Source: Faecalicatena contorta
Lineage (GTDB): Bacteria; Bacillota; Clostridia; Lachnospirales; Lachnospiraceae
Assembly: GCF_003149105.1 (NCBI RefSeq)
Contig: NZ_QGDS01000002.1
Location: 62,001-126,000, forward strand
Direction of reading: 5' to 3'
DNA length: 64,000 nucleotides
Shown here: positions 1-9,183 of the stretch, one piece after another
Layout: each line of letters opens with the position of its first letter
Numbering within the stretch: the first letter of the stretch is position 1
Translations under genes and position numbers: made by a program
The notes under the pieces: generated by a model
Told to the model about the DNA's origin: nothing
Database searches by the model: none
The model's input: only the letters and a program-made list of their open reading frames with translations

Positions 1-1
1 A

Positions 2-886
2 TTATTCAGAGGACCGTTTCCATCCGGGTCTTCTTCAATCATGATTTCTACTGTAGCAAGAATGGGCCATAGCTGCGGTATTATTTCGGGTGTTGGAAAA
101 GACGGGTTTGGAGAGTGTCTTTTGGACCGTCTGAATAAAGATGGTGTAGATACTTCTAAAGTGCTGGTAGATCCAGATGGTTCCACGGCTTGTGCATTTG
201 TATCCTATGATGATGAGGGCGAACGTAAATTTATATTCCATTGGGATGACACTCCTGCAACGAAAGCCAAAATGCCTGATGTTACGGAACCATCCTTGAA
301 GGATGCAAAATTTTTACATATTATGGGATGTGCACTGACTGCCCGTCTGAGTTATGGATGGGAGATCGTGAATACTGCAAGGGCAATGAAAGAGCAGGGT
401 ACAAAAATCAGCTTTGATCCCAATGTACGTGTGGAGCATCTGACCAATTCAAATAAGAGTAAAGAGTCTTTTGAAATCATCAATGCTGTTCTGGAAATGA
501 CCAATGTGTTTGCTCCTGGTATTGATGAATTAAAGCTTCTTACAGGAACTGAAGATGTTGAAGAAGCTGTAAAGAAATGTTTTGAAAATTCAAATCTGGA
601 AATTCTGTTCCTGAAGAGAGGCTCTGATGGATCCAGAATCTATACAAGAGACGGACAAGTTATTGAACAAGGATTATACAAGGTGGAAGCTGTAGATCCA
701 ACTGGTGCAGGCGATACTTCAATTGGGGCTTTCTTGTGTGCGCTTCTGGAAGAAAAAGACATGAAAGAATGTGCTGAGATTGCTGCAGCAGCCGGTGCGC
801 TGAATGTAGCTGCATTTGGCCCAATGGAAGGTAAGATTAGTCCGGAAAACGTTCAGGCCATGAGAAACGGAACTTTTAAAGCTTAG
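2..886 (+). CDS. PfkB-family sugar kinase, 5' end outside the window
   Basis: Ribokinase/PfkB-fold kinase that would phosphorylate a sugar with ATP in the cytoplasm. The frame is open to the first bases of the window, so the true start lies upstream and the ATG at 41 is internal. About 295 codons are visible. The C-terminal signature DPTGAGDT, about codon 232 of the visible part, holds the catalytic Asp and anion hole; GVGKDGFG near the visible N-terminus is typical of the sugar-binding half. It ends 10 nt before the next gene, whose ribosome site overlaps this stop, so the two are probably cotranscribed. The substrate (fructose, tagatose, KDG or other) cannot be told from sequence. Confidence 0.9.
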   Translation, partial: LFRGPFPSGSSSIMISTVARMGHSCGIISGVGKDGFGECLLDRLNKDGVDTSKVLVDPDGSTACAFVSYDDEGERKFIFHWDDTPATKAKMPDVTEPSLKDAKFLHIMGCALTARLSYGWEIVNTARAMKEQGTKISFDPNVRVEHLTNSNKSKESFEIINAVLEMTNVFAPGIDELKLLTGTEDVEEAVKKCFENSNLEILFLKRGSDGSRIYTRDGQVIEQGLYKVEAVDPTGAGDTSIGAFLCALLEEKDMKECAEIAAAAGALNVAAFGPMEGKISPENVQAMRNGTFKA

Positions 887-896
887 AGGAACGATT

Positions 897-1535
897 ATGA
901 AGAAAGAATTTCCAGACAAACGAACACTTATTATTTTTACCGGAGGTCCTGGGACGGGAAAAAGTGGGACAGCAGAGCGATTTTTAAAATATCTGGATAA
1001 TGATGAGATTGTGAAGATCAGTTTTGACAAAATCAAGGAAAAGAACTGGGATATTTTCGGCTTTGATAATGAAGCACAGAAAGCTCGGCTGAACTGCTGG
1101 TGTCTTGAAGAATTTTACTTGACGATTCAGAAACGGATGTGGGAAAATAAGACAATACTGATTGAGTATCCGTTTTATCAGATACATAAACCGAAACTGG
1201 AGGAATTGATTCAGAAAGCTGGTTATTCTGCAGTCACGATTTACCTTTATTCAGATATGCAGACGGTATATCGTAGAGGTGCGGACAGGGATCAATTGGA
1301 GGGCAGACATCCCGGCCATCTGCTGAACCAGTATCATATAGAAACATACAATCCAGAACTGCTTAACTTAGTATCCAGGATAGCACCTACATTTGAAGAG
1401 TTCACTGCTGCCATTTCCCATAAGGCATACAATATTGAACTGGGATTAGATATTCCGGTTGATGTGACAGATTTCAGCAAAATCAGTTATGAAGAGATCT
1501 ATCAGAAAATCGTTGCCTATCAAAAAGGAAAGTGA
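897..1535 (+). CDS. P-loop kinase-like protein (AAA/zeta-toxin-like fold)
   Basis: Protein of 212 residues with a clear Walker A motif GGPGTGKSG near residues 16-24, preceded by a hydrophobic strand (TLIIFT). This is the layout of small cytosolic P-loop kinases and zeta-toxin-like ATP-binding proteins. Arg and Asp residues around RRGADRDQ could form a lid. No specific family is recognised and no antitoxin gene lies next to it, so a toxin role is not supported. Start ATG at 897 has agagga just upstream. It follows the sugar kinase by 10 nt and precedes secG by about 80 nt. Confidence 0.7.
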   Translation: MKKEFPDKRTLIIFTGGPGTGKSGTAERFLKYLDNDEIVKISFDKIKEKNWDIFGFDNEAQKARLNCWCLEEFYLTIQKRMWENKTILIEYPFYQIHKPKLEELIQKAGYSAVTIYLYSDMQTVYRRGADRDQLEGRHPGHLLNQYHIETYNPELLNLVSRIAPTFEEFTAAISHKAYNIELGLDIPVDVTDFSKISYEEIYQKIVAYQKGK

Positions 1536-1614
1536 TGGATGAGCTGAAAAAAGTTGCAAAATACTTCCATCTGTGGTAAGATAATCATGGTTTATCCGCA
1601 GGAGGTGTAGACGA

Positions 1615-1857
1615 ATGGATATTTTAAAAATTGTTTTGACGATTATATTTGTAATAGATTGTATTGCGCTGGCAGCGATTATTCTTCTACAGGAAGGTAA
1701 GTCCGCAGGGCTTGGCACTATCAGCGGAGCAGCTGATAGCTACTGGGGGCAGAATAAGGGACGTTCCATGGAGGGAGCTCTTGTAAAGTCCACAAAGTTT
1801 CTGGCCATTTTATTTATGGTTTTGGCACTGGTTTTGAACCTGGGTGTATTTAACTAA
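1615..1857 (+). CDS. secG: Preprotein translocase subunit SecG
   Basis: Small membrane protein of 80 residues, the SecG subunit of the SecYEG channel, which helps SecA-driven export. It has two hydrophobic helices (about residues 4-24 and 58-78) separated by the loop with LLQEGKSAGLG and SGAADSYWG, the usual SecG signature. The start is fixed by ggaggtg at 1601-1607. In Clostridia secG often lies just before rnr and smpB, as here. A strong intrinsic terminator follows at once. Confidence 0.95.
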   Translation: MDILKIVLTIIFVIDCIALAAIILLQEGKSAGLGTISGAADSYWGQNKGRSMEGALVKSTKFLAILFMVLALVLNLGVFN

Positions 1858-1874
1858 GTTGATAAGATGATGAA

Positions 1875-1907
1875 ACACTCTATGCGGCAGTTATAGAGTG
1901 TTTTTTT
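1875..1907 (+). terminator. Intrinsic terminator after secG
   Basis: Nine-base-pair hairpin (acactctat / atagagtgt) with a 9-nt loop, followed by seven T. It begins 17 nt after the secG stop. Confidence 0.9.
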
Positions 1908-2096
1908 ATATAATAGGAAACTGCATTTCCTATTATATAAAAACCCTCCGTGGGGTGCACTGCGGCGTAAGAGGCAGATGTCGCTAGGCGGCCAACCCAG
2001 GCGCAAGAGTTTGCTTTGCAAACTCTTTATTCCTTTATAGAAAATGTTCGCCGGGCAATGCTGCCCTGAGGCGGGGTGGAATCTGCGCAATTTGGG
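1907..2096. repeat. Structured GC-rich noncoding element, probable dispersed repeat
   Basis: Noncoding stretch between secG and rnr. It starts with a perfect 14-bp hairpin (1907-1920 with 1926-1939, loop ctgca). A GC-rich segment with ccctccgtggggtgcactgc follows, then a perfect hairpin at 2005-2027 (stem with agagtttgc, loop ttt). Base composition and stem density differ from the coding DNA around it. A partly similar string, gcactgcacctcggcgggtt, occurs on the minus strand near 24820, ahead of the riboswitch. No ORF with a credible start is present. Identity as an intergenic repeat family is inference. Confidence 0.45.
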
Positions 2097-2140
2097 CTGA
2101 TGCGAATATTTATATATATCCGGGGGAGATACTGTCTATA

Positions 2141-2206
2141 AGGTATGCTTATTGAACTGCTAATGTTCAATAAGATAAGCCTTCTTGAACATTAGCAGTT
2201 CAAGAA
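2141..2206. repeat. Paired palindromic repeat upstream of rnr
   Basis: Two hairpins: 2148-2174 (cttattgaac / gttcaataag, loop tgctaat) and 2182-2206 (ttcttgaac / gttcaagaa, loop attagca). The core ttgaactgctaatgttcaa in the first is the exact reverse complement of the core of the second, so the unit can also fold as one long cruciform. A related single copy sits at 10070-10102 between two catabolic genes. It lies 35 nt before the rnr start and could act on the rnr leader. Confidence 0.7.
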
Positions 2207-2241
2207 ATATGAGATATAAGAAAAGGCAAGAAGGTGAAAAT

Positions 2242-4398
2242 ATGGACCAGACTTTTGAAAAGAGAAAAAAAGTAATTTACGACTTTATTTGTGATGATTT
2301 CTATGTACCAATGAAGATTAAAGAGATTGCAATTATTTTGCAGATACCAAAGGAACAGCGGGATGAACTTAAGGAAGTGCTGGACGCTTTGGAGGGGGAA
2401 GGGAAAGTTTTTGTCTCTAAGAAAGGAAAGTATGCAAAAGGACAGGCTAAGCGGCTGACAGGTACATTCCAGGCAAATGCCCGGGGATTTGGCTTTGTAA
2501 TCCAGGAAGAAGAAGCTGAGGATATCTTCATTTCAGAGGAGAATATAGGCGGTGCATTTCAGGGAGACCAGGTAGAGTTCGTGATTACGAAGGAGGCGGA
2601 CGGACGGGGAAACCGGAAAGAGGGGAAAATTGTCCGTATTCTTTCCCATGGGACAACAAAGGTAGTAGGACTCTATGAGAAATATAAAAGTTTTGGTTTT
2701 GTACGTCCAGACAACCAGAGAGTTTTAAATGATATTTATATTCCCTCCGGAAAGGAAAAGGGCGCTATGACCGGGCATAAGGTGGTTGTGGAGCTGACTT
2801 CCTATGGCGGAGAGGATACGAAGCCGGAAGGCAAGGTAATAGAAATTATCGGACATATTAACGATCCCGGCACGGACATCATGTCTATTGTGAAAGGATA
2901 TGACCTTCCTGTGGAGTTTCCTGAGAGAGTAATGAATCAAGCTGAACGTGTGGGCAAAGAGGTCAGCGAAGCGGATATGGCAGGCAGAATGGATTTAAGA
3001 GAATGGCAGATGGTGACTATTGACGGGGAGGATGCAAAGGACCTGGACGATGCAATATCCTTGACGAAAGAGGGAGAGTATTACCGGCTGGGTGTGCATA
3101 TTGCAGATGTGACAAACTATGTGCAGGAAAAGAGCTCTTTAGACAGGGAAGCATTGAACAGGGGAACTAGTGTCTATCTTGCAGACCGGGTAATTCCCAT
3201 GCTGCCCCATAAGCTGTCTAACGGTATTTGTTCTCTCAATGCAGGAGAAAACCGCCTTGCTCTTAGCTGTATCATGACAATCAGCGATAAGGGTGAAGTG
3301 ACAGATCATGTGATTGCAGAAACGGTTATACAGGTAGATGAACGTATGAGCTATACAAGCGTGGCAAAGATATTGGAAGAACAGGAAATGCCCCAAAAAC
3401 CGGAAAGTGAGAAATATCAGTCACTGGTTCCAATGTTTCTTTTGATGGCAGAATTATCAGGTATACTGCGGGAGAAGCGGAAAAACCGCGGTTCTATTGA
3501 TTTTGATTTTCCGGAAACGAAGATTATATTGGATGAAAATGGAAAACCAGTGGATATTAAGCCTTATGATAGAAATGCTGCAACGAAGATTATCGAGGAT
3601 TTTATGCTGATGGCCAACGAGACTGTTGCAGAAGAGTATTTCTGGAGGGAGCTTCCGTTTTTATACCGTACTCACGAACAGCCTGATGAAGAGAAAATTA
3701 GAAAGTTAAGTACATTTATCAATAATTTTGGATTTCATATCCATGTAGGGAACAGTGAAGTAAAGCCGAAGGAAGTGCAGAAGCTGCTGGGAAAGGTAGA
3801 GGGAACCCCTCAGGAGGCACTGATTAGCCGTCTGGCGCTGCGCTCTATGAAGCAGGCAAGATACACCCCGGAGAATACAGGACATTTTGGGTTGGCTGCG
3901 AAATATTATACTCATTTTACATCCCCAATCCGCCGGTATCCCGACCTGCAGATTCACCGGATTATTAAAGAGAACATCCGGGGACGGATGGAAGGAGAAC
4001 GAATTGCCCACTATGAGAAAATACTTCCTGAAGTTGCCATGCAGTCCAGCATGAGAGAACGCAGGGCGGAGGAAGCGGAGCGGGAGACCGTCAAGCTGAA
4101 AAAAACAGAATATATGCAGGAACATATCGGTGATATATTCGAAGGTGTTATATCCGGGCTTACAAAGTGGGGCGCTTATGTAGAACTGCAAAATACCATT
4201 GAAGGGCTTGTGCATGTGACGAATATGAAAGATGACCACTATGACTACCTGGAAGAACGGTATGAGATGGTGGGTGAGCGCACGCACAATGTATACAAGC
4301 TGGGGCAGCAGGTCCGGGTCCGGGTTCTGGGTGTGGACCGCCTGCAGCGGACGATTGATTTCGAATTTTGTGATGTGGAACAGGATTATGATGACTAA
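2242..4398 (+). CDS. rnr: Ribonuclease R
   Basis: 3'-5' exoribonuclease of the RNB family that degrades structured RNA and works with tmRNA/SmpB in quality control. The product has about 718 residues: an N-terminal winged-helix/cold-shock region with the OB-like segment ARGFGFV, the RNB catalytic core with the metal-binding Asp cluster [11 protein letters not shown] near residues 265-275, and a C-terminal S1 RNA-binding domain near 629-712. The start at 2242 is chosen for aaggtg 5 nt upstream; an in-frame start at 2185 lies inside the palindromic repeat and is unlikely. The downstream smpB begins 14 nt after the stop, so they form an operon. Confidence 0.96.
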   Translation: MDQTFEKRKKVIYDFICDDFYVPMKIKEIAIILQIPKEQRDELKEVLDALEGEGKVFVSKKGKYAKGQAKRLTGTFQANARGFGFVIQEEEAEDIFISEENIGGAFQGDQVEFVITKEADGRGNRKEGKIVRILSHGTTKVVGLYEKYKSFGFVRPDNQRVLNDIYIPSGKEKGAMTGHKVVVELTSYGGEDTKPEGKVIEIIGHINDPGTDIMSIVKGYDLPVEFPERVMNQAERVGKEVSEADMAGRMDLREWQMVTIDGEDAKDLDDAISLTKEGEYYRLGVHIADVTNYVQEKSSLDREALNRGTSVYLADRVIPMLPHKLSNGICSLNAGENRLALSCIMTISDKGEVTDHVIAETVIQVDERMSYTSVAKILEEQEMPQKPESEKYQSLVPMFLLMAELSGILREKRKNRGSIDFDFPETKIILDENGKPVDIKPYDRNAATKIIEDFMLMANETVAEEYFWRELPFLYRTHEQPDEEKIRKLSTFINNFGFHIHVGNSEVKPKEVQKLLGKVEGTPQEALISRLALRSMKQARYTPENTGHFGLAAKYYTHFTSPIRRYPDLQIHRIIKENIRGRMEGERIAHYEKILPEVAMQSSMRERRAEEAERETVKLKKTEYMQEHIGDIFEGVISGLTKWGAYVELQNTIEGLVHVTNMKDDHYDYLEERYEMVGERTHNVYKLGQQVRVRVLGVDRLQRTIDFEFCDVEQDYDD

Positions 4399-4412
4399 GG
4401 AGGGCTTGTGCT

Positions 4413-4880
4413 ATGGCTAAGACGGAAGGCAAATTAATTGCCAACAATAAAAAAGCATACCACGATTACTTTATATTAGAAAAATACGAAGCCGGAGTTG
4501 TTTTACACGGAACAGAGGTGAAATCGCTGCGTATGGGGCAGTGCAGTATTAAGGAAGCGTTTATCCGTATTGAAAACGGGGAGATGTTCCTTCATGGAAT
4601 GCATGTCAGCCCATATGAAAAAGGGAATATTTTCAACAAAGATCCTCTGCGTGTGAGAAAACTTCTGCTTCATAAAAATGAGATTAATAAACTGTTCGGA
4701 AAAATGAAAGAAAAGGGAAATACCCTTGTGCCCCTGCGTGTCTATTTCAGCGGCAGCCTTGTAAAGATAGAAATCGGTCTGGCTAAAGGTAAGAAACTGT
4801 ATGACAAGCGGGATGATATCGCAAAGAAGGACCAGAAGCGTGAGGCGCAGAGAGACTTTAAAATACGTAATCTGGGTTAA
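4413..4880 (+). CDS. smpB: SsrA-binding protein SmpB
   Basis: Protein of 155 residues that binds tmRNA and brings it to stalled ribosomes. Family hallmarks are visible: the N-terminal [10 protein letters not shown], the GTEVKSLR motif near residues 33-40, and a basic C-terminal tail rich in [13 protein letters not shown] that enters the mRNA channel. Translation is probably coupled to rnr. No ssrA (tmRNA) gene was found in the 106 nt that follow. Confidence 0.97.
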   Translation: MAKTEGKLIANNKKAYHDYFILEKYEAGVVLHGTEVKSLRMGQCSIKEAFIRIENGEMFLHGMHVSPYEKGNIFNKDPLRVRKLLLHKNEINKLFGKMKEKGNTLVPLRVYFSGSLVKIEIGLAKGKKLYDKRDDIAKKDQKREAQRDFKIRNLG

Positions 4881-4920
4881 GAATATGTTTTATTTCCGGC
4901 AAAGGGATATGTATATAAAA

Positions 4921-4966
4921 AATTTCAGGTGAGATGATGGACAGAGTCCATCTCTCACCTGAAATT
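4921..4966. terminator. Long hairpin between convergent smpB and flavin reductase genes
   Basis: Fourteen-base-pair outer stem (4921-4934 with 4953-4966), one bulged base, then a 6-bp inner stem with loop cagag. On the minus strand it is followed by a T-rich tract, so it should terminate the reductase transcript; it may also serve smpB. Confidence 0.8.
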
Positions 4967-4986
4967 CTATTGGAGGATATTGGATT

Positions 4987-6987
4987 TTACAGATATCCGT
5001 GTTTTTCTAAGGTACTCAGTATATTTCGGCCTTCCTCGGTTCCTTCTATAATTCTCCGGGCCCGGATGCTGTCTCCTATGTTGATGACTTCTATGCCACT
5101 TTCATCATCGAAGGTCTCCTGGATTTCCTGAAGGACAGGCTGATTTGACTTCATTCCCAGACAGACAAAACCATAATCAAAGTCCAGTTGTTCCTGTCCC
5201 TCTTTTGTTTCAACAAGGAAGGAGTCGGGGCGTACGTCTTTGAGGGCAGTGTTTGTCATCTTGCGTACATGATATTTTTTCATCAATTCAAAGATTCCAG
5301 CTTTGGATACCGGATCAAGACCATTTCCCAAAGCAGACATCATTTCTACGATGCTGACATCGGCACCTCTTGGAGCGAAGAATTCAACTACGTCCAGACC
5401 TACAGCTCCGCCACCGATAACAACAACCTTTTTACCTGTTAAATCTTCAGGATAATCGTTAACCTGGCTGATCATCTTCAGAATGGAAGATACTTTTCCG
5501 TCTTCCTTATCGATATTCTCCATCAGCCCTGGAATTGGCGGAAGGAGAGGAGAGGAGCCGGTTGCATTTACAATGATGTTTGGATTCAGGCTCTTAACAA
5601 GGTTTATCGTTGCTTCTGTTTCTGTAAAGACAAATAAATTTTTTAACTTGGAAGCCCGGTGAATCATATAGTTCGGAAAATCAGCAAGACGCTTTTTGTC
5701 CGGTATTTTAGAGATTTCTGCTGCCAGTCCTCCTAGGTAGGGCTTTCTTTCTATTAAAAATGTAGTACACCCTACTTCCGCTGCCGTGCAGGCTGCCTCC
5801 ATGCCGGCAGTTCCGCCGCCGATGACAACAACGTTGCAGGAACCAGTGATGTGACTTTTTTTGTGAATGTCACCGTTATGCACGGAAGGATTGATTGTAC
5901 AGCGGATTGGACGATTGCTGCCTATACGGTTGCCGGCACAGCCGATATTACAGGAGATACATTTGCGGATGTCCCTGATATCTCCGAACTGTACTTTGTT
6001 TACCCATTCAGGGTCTGCAATCAGACCACGGCCCATTCCAATGATGTCGGCATCGCCTCTTGCAAGAATATCCTCGGCTACTTGTGGGTCACGGATATTT
6101 CCCATTGTGACACAAGGCTTTTTATATCTTTCTTTAACAGCCTTTGCCATATAGGAGCGCCAGCCATCCGGGAGATAGTTGGCATCTATCTGATATTGGA
6201 TAGAACCATTTAATCCGCAGGATACGTCCAGCACATCTGCCTCTTCCTGATAATACTGCAGAGACTCCAGTGTATCCTCCAGTGTATTGCCGCCTTCCAT
6301 AAATTCATCAGCACTGATGCGCAGGAAGATTGGAAAAAACGGCCCCACCTGGGCACGGACCTCTTCCATGACCATTCGTGCAAATCTGGCACGGTTTTCC
6401 GCAGAACCGCCAAATTCATCTGTTCTATCGTTGTAGATAGGAGATAGAAACTGGCTGATTAAGTAGGAATGTCCGGCATGAACTTCCACGGCATCAAATC
6501 CGGCGGTCTGTGCACGTTTGGCTGCCTCGCCGAATTTTCTTACAATCCGGAGAATTTCTTCCTTTTCCAGAGGACGGGGAATTTCCCCTCCATCTTTGGA
6601 TGGAATATTAGAAGAAGATACAGGCTGCATATTCGTACGTGAAGACATTGCGGATGCACCGGCATGGTTAATCTGGATTCCAATGCAGGCTCCGTGTTTA
6701 TGTATAGTTTCTGTTAATTTGAAAAGTCTTGGGAGATAATTATCATGGTCAATCCGAAGCTGGGTAGTTCCATTGGAACCTTCCGGGGAATCTACACTGG
6801 CATTTTCTACCATGATAAGGCCGATACCTCCTTTTGCTCTTTGCTCATAATAATTAATATGGAGAAAACTCATTTCTCCACTTTGCTCACCATAATTTGT
6901 TCCCATTGGCATCATCATCGTGCGGTTCTTCATCGTCATTCGACGTACGGTGAGAGGTTCAAAAATATGCTTGTAATCGCGTTTCAT
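4987..6987 (-). CDS. FadH/Bai-type NADH:flavin oxidoreductase (old yellow enzyme + FeS + FAD domains), copy 1
   Basis: Protein of 666 residues with the three-part build of 2,4-dienoyl-CoA reductase and the bile-acid BaiCD/BaiH enzymes. An N-terminal TIM barrel binds FMN (HAGHSYL near residue 178, then DEFGGS). A 4Fe-4S Cys cluster follows (CISCNIGC near 340-347, plus a later Cys in RPIRC). The C-terminal part has two dinucleotide folds (VVVIGGGTAG near 385 and KVVVIGGGAVG near 525). Such enzymes reduce activated C=C bonds with NAD(P)H. The start has taggaggtc upstream. It is divergent from a LysR gene and its promoter carries the shared LysR box. The substrate is unknown; an enone made by the neighbouring dehydrogenase/dehydratase genes is the working idea. 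Confidence 0.88.
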   Translation of the reverse strand: MKRDYKHIFEPLTVRRMTMKNRTMMMPMGTNYGEQSGEMSFLHINYYEQRAKGGIGLIMVENASVDSPEGSNGTTQLRIDHDNYLPRLFKLTETIHKHGACIGIQINHAGASAMSSRTNMQPVSSSNIPSKDGGEIPRPLEKEEILRIVRKFGEAAKRAQTAGFDAVEVHAGHSYLISQFLSPIYNDRTDEFGGSAENRARFARMVMEEVRAQVGPFFPIFLRISADEFMEGGNTLEDTLESLQYYQEEADVLDVSCGLNGSIQYQIDANYLPDGWRSYMAKAVKERYKKPCVTMGNIRDPQVAEDILARGDADIIGMGRGLIADPEWVNKVQFGDIRDIRKCISCNIGCAGNRIGSNRPIRCTINPSVHNGDIHKKSHITGSCNVVVIGGGTAGMEAACTAAEVGCTTFLIERKPYLGGLAAEISKIPDKKRLADFPNYMIHRASKLKNLFVFTETEATINLVKSLNPNIIVNATGSSPLLPPIPGLMENIDKEDGKVSSILKMISQVNDYPEDLTGKKVVVIGGGAVGLDVVEFFAPRGADVSIVEMMSALGNGLDPVSKAGIFELMKKYHVRKMTNTALKDVRPDSFLVETKEGQEQLDFDYGFVCLGMKSNQPVLQEIQETFDDESGIEVINIGDSIRARRIIEGTEEGRNILSTLEKHGYL

Positions 6988-7082
6988 AGATTAAGACCTC
7001 CTAAACAAAGTCAAAAACATGTTAACAGGCTGCTAAATAAGAGAGAGGTTGATATAACATTAACAATCTGTTTCTAAGACGT

Positions 7083-7111
7083 ATTATAGAGGACAACAAC
7101 CGATTAAACAA
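7083..7111 (-). promoter_or_regulatory. Promoter of flavin reductase copy 1
   Basis: Minus strand: TTGTTT (7106-7111), 17-nt spacer, TATAAT (7083-7088). The LysR-type box at 7134-7148 ends 45 nt upstream of the -10, which places its centre near -65. Confidence 0.75.
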
Positions 7112-7133
7112 ATGCATATTTTCCGGCGAAATG

Positions 7134-7148
7134 ATAGATAAAAACTAT
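7134..7148. promoter_or_regulatory. LysR-type operator box 1
   Basis: Palindrome ATAGATAAAAACTAT fits ATAG-N7-CTAT, the T-N11-A plan of LysR recognition sites. It lies in the gap between the divergent flavin reductase and LysR genes. It would be near -65 for the reductase, and overlaps the presumed -35 of the LysR promoter (possible -10 TATAGT at 7158-7163), the usual layout for activation plus autorepression. Confidence 0.7.
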
Positions 7149-7242
7149 GAATTGTGATATAGTGTTAAAAAAGATTTTGGATGTGGACAAATCAAGACGG
7201 ACAGATGTGTAATATGTCTTTCGGAATTGCGGGAGGATAAGA

Positions 7243-8124
7243 ATGAATTTAAATCAACTACATTATTTTGCAGTACTGGCACGCCTGCAGCATTATACGA
7301 AAGCATCTGAAGAGCTGGGGATTACTCAGCCCAGCTTAAGTCATGCGGTGAATGCTCTGGAGAAGGAAGTTGGAACCCGGTTTTTTGAAAAGCAGGGCCG
7401 GAATGTTGTTTTAACCAAATACGGCAAGTTTTTTTTGCAGTATGTGGAGGAAGCTTTGCAAGTGCTTGAGATGGGGGTTCAGAAAACCCGTGAGATGACC
7501 GGACAGGCTGAAGGTCTGGTGGAACTGGCTTACATTTACACCCAGGGAAGTGAGTTTGTACCTCAGTTAGCTGGAGACTTTATGAGGACATATGAAGAAT
7601 TAAAGATAAAGTTTCGCTTTACGGTGGGAAACACTTATGAAGTGATTCAAGGGCTGAAGGAGGAAAAGTATGATATTGTCTTTTGCTCCATGCTGGACGG
7701 GGAGCCTTCTATTGAGTTTATCCCTGTAGGTACGGAAAAACTGGTTCTGGTTGTTCCCAAGGGACATTCACTGGCAGATAAAAAGATTGTGGACTTAGAG
7801 CAGGTAGCGGCATACCCCCAGATTTATTTTACAAAGAATAGTGGTTTGCGTCCTGTGGTAGACAGGCTGTTTGAAAATGCGCATTTGACGCCAAGGATTG
7901 CCTATGAAATTGAAGAAGATGGATCTATGGCAGGGCTTGTAGCGCAGAATTTTGGGATTGCAGTTATGCCCGATATTCCGGTTCTAAAGCAGTTGAATGT
8001 GGATGTTTTGGACATCCGTTCTCCAGAGCAGCGGAGATATATTTATATGGCTCGAATAAAAGATAGATATCAGACACCGATGGTTAAAAGATTCACAGAA
8101 TTTGTAAAAAGAAGGCAGCTATAA
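7243..8124 (+). CDS. LysR-family transcriptional regulator 1
   Basis: Protein of 293 residues. N-terminal winged helix-turn-helix (MNLNQLHYFAVLA, then ITQPSLSHAVNALEKE near 27-42) and a C-terminal periplasmic-binding-like effector domain (about 90-293). The start has gggagga 7 nt upstream. It is divergent from the flavin reductase at 4987-6987, the usual arrangement for a LysR protein and its target. It is clearly paralogous to the other two LysR proteins of this island, closest to the one at 20525-21412 (shared SGLRP and DxxYQTP segments). The ligand is probably an intermediate of the pathway. Confidence 0.93.
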   Translation: MNLNQLHYFAVLARLQHYTKASEELGITQPSLSHAVNALEKEVGTRFFEKQGRNVVLTKYGKFFLQYVEEALQVLEMGVQKTREMTGQAEGLVELAYIYTQGSEFVPQLAGDFMRTYEELKIKFRFTVGNTYEVIQGLKEEKYDIVFCSMLDGEPSIEFIPVGTEKLVLVVPKGHSLADKKIVDLEQVAAYPQIYFTKNSGLRPVVDRLFENAHLTPRIAYEIEEDGSMAGLVAQNFGIAVMPDIPVLKQLNVDVLDIRSPEQRRYIYMARIKDRYQTPMVKRFTEFVKRRQL

Positions 8125-8140
8125 ATGCGTGCCTTCTTTT
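8107..8140. terminator. Bidirectional terminator shared by two convergent LysR genes
   Basis: Perfect 11-bp stem (aaaagaaggca / tgccttctttt), A-rich on one side and T-rich on the other. The ends of both LysR genes, which overlap by 6 nt, lie inside the hairpin. Confidence 0.88.
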
Positions 8141-9003
8141 CTGATGAACTGGATAAAGTTCTTGACAGCGGAAATCACATAGCGGTCTTTTTTGTAAGCC
8201 AGGTAGACGGTATGGTTTAAGTCAATGTCTTCCAGGGGCAGAATGCAGACTTTCCCTGTCTGTATTTGTTCCACATCCGCAACCAGAGCGATGCCAAAGT
8301 CCTCCGCAACAAGCGCTGAGATAGAGTGCTCATCGGGGGATTCGCAGACAATATTCGGTGTCAGAGAATAAGAGTGGTAGAGCCGGTTTGTAAAATTGCC
8401 TAATCCTGAGGTTCTCTCGTATCCAATCAGTGGGTATTGCTCCAAATCAGCCAGGACAGCGCTTCCCTTTTGTGCCAGAGGATGTCCGGGCGGAGTGATG
8501 ACTCTCATTTTCTGATTAATAATCGGGACAAACTGGATGTCAGGCTCATTTTCCACATAAGAACCCAGAATAACATCAAATTTGTCTGCTTTGAGTCCTG
8601 CGATCAAGTCGGCAGTATGACGCTGATAGAAACTGAAAGTAATTTTTTCGTTTTTTTCCTTTTGCAAAAAACGGCGGACCATACGAGGGATGTAACTGGT
8701 TGCAAGAGGAAACACGTAGGCCAGGTCCACATGCCCCTCATTTCCGGATAATTGCTTCATCCGCTCCTGCACAAGGTCCACTTCCTTTAATATCCTGTCC
8801 ACATGCTCCAGAAATATCTTTCCGTATTTCGTCAGCCGGATATTCCTCCCTGCCCTTTCAAACAGAAGGATATCCAGTTCCTCCTCCAGTGAGGATATGG
8901 ACCGGCTCAGGCTGGGCTGGGAGATATTCAGCTCTGCAGCAGCCTGGCGGAAGTGTTGGTTTTTGGCTATACTTTGAAAATAGAGCAGTTGATTTAATGT
9001 CAT
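8119..9003 (-). CDS. LysR-family transcriptional regulator 2
   Basis: Protein of about 294 residues with the LysR layout: HTH with ISQPSLSRSISSLEEE near residues 27-42 and a C-terminal effector domain. The start at 9003 is chosen because aaggagag lies just upstream; an earlier in-frame ATG at 9054 lacks such a site and sits at the operator box. It is divergent from the quinate/shikimate dehydrogenase gene at 9184 and shares a 180-nt control region with it. It is the more distant of the three LysR paralogues. Confidence 0.92.
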   Translation of the reverse strand: MTLNQLLYFQSIAKNQHFRQAAAELNISQPSLSRSISSLEEELDILLFERAGRNIRLTKYGKIFLEHVDRILKEVDLVQERMKQLSGNEGHVDLAYVFPLATSYIPRMVRRFLQKEKNEKITFSFYQRHTADLIAGLKADKFDVILGSYVENEPDIQFVPIINQKMRVITPPGHPLAQKGSAVLADLEQYPLIGYERTSGLGNFTNRLYHSYSLTPNIVCESPDEHSISALVAEDFGIALVADVEQIQTGKVCILPLEDIDLNHTVYLAYKKDRYVISAVKNFIQFIRKEGTHL

Positions 9004-9052
9004 AAAGAGCTCTCCTTTATAAAATTGGTTTGTATATAATTTACTACAAATC

Positions 9053-9067
9053 ATAGCTAAAAGCTAT
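9053..9067. promoter_or_regulatory. LysR-type operator box 2
   Basis: ATAGCTAAAAGCTAT, an exact ATAG-N7-CTAT palindrome, in the control region between LysR 2 and the dehydrogenase. It ends 45 nt before the -10 at 9113, the same spacing as boxes 1 and 3. Confidence 0.75.
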
Positions 9068-9112
9068 CAAAAAAGTATAAAAATTGTATTAGAACTATCG
9101 GTTCCCGTGAAT

Positions 9113-9118
9113 TATAAT
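9113..9118 (+). promoter_or_regulatory. -10 box of dehydrogenase/dehydratase operon
   Basis: TATAAT with no recognisable -35 hexamer at 17 nt, as expected for an activator-dependent promoter. Box 2 would be centred near -65. Confidence 0.6.
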
Positions 9119-9183
9119 AAGATTAAGAGGTTGTTTAATAATTAACAAGAAGTAATGTTGTTCAAGAAGAAAAGGAGAGAAAA

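Noticed and set aside
2185-2241. Longer start for rnr
   Set aside because: It begins inside the palindromic repeat; ATG at 2242 has a proper ribosome site.
3706-4287. 193-codon frame opposite rnr
   Set aside because: Antisense shadow of a well-supported gene; no ribosome site and a product of low-complexity, Cys/His/Phe-rich type.
4881-4986. tmRNA gene after smpB
   Set aside because: Only a hairpin is present, with no tRNA-like ends and no room for a tmRNA of normal length.
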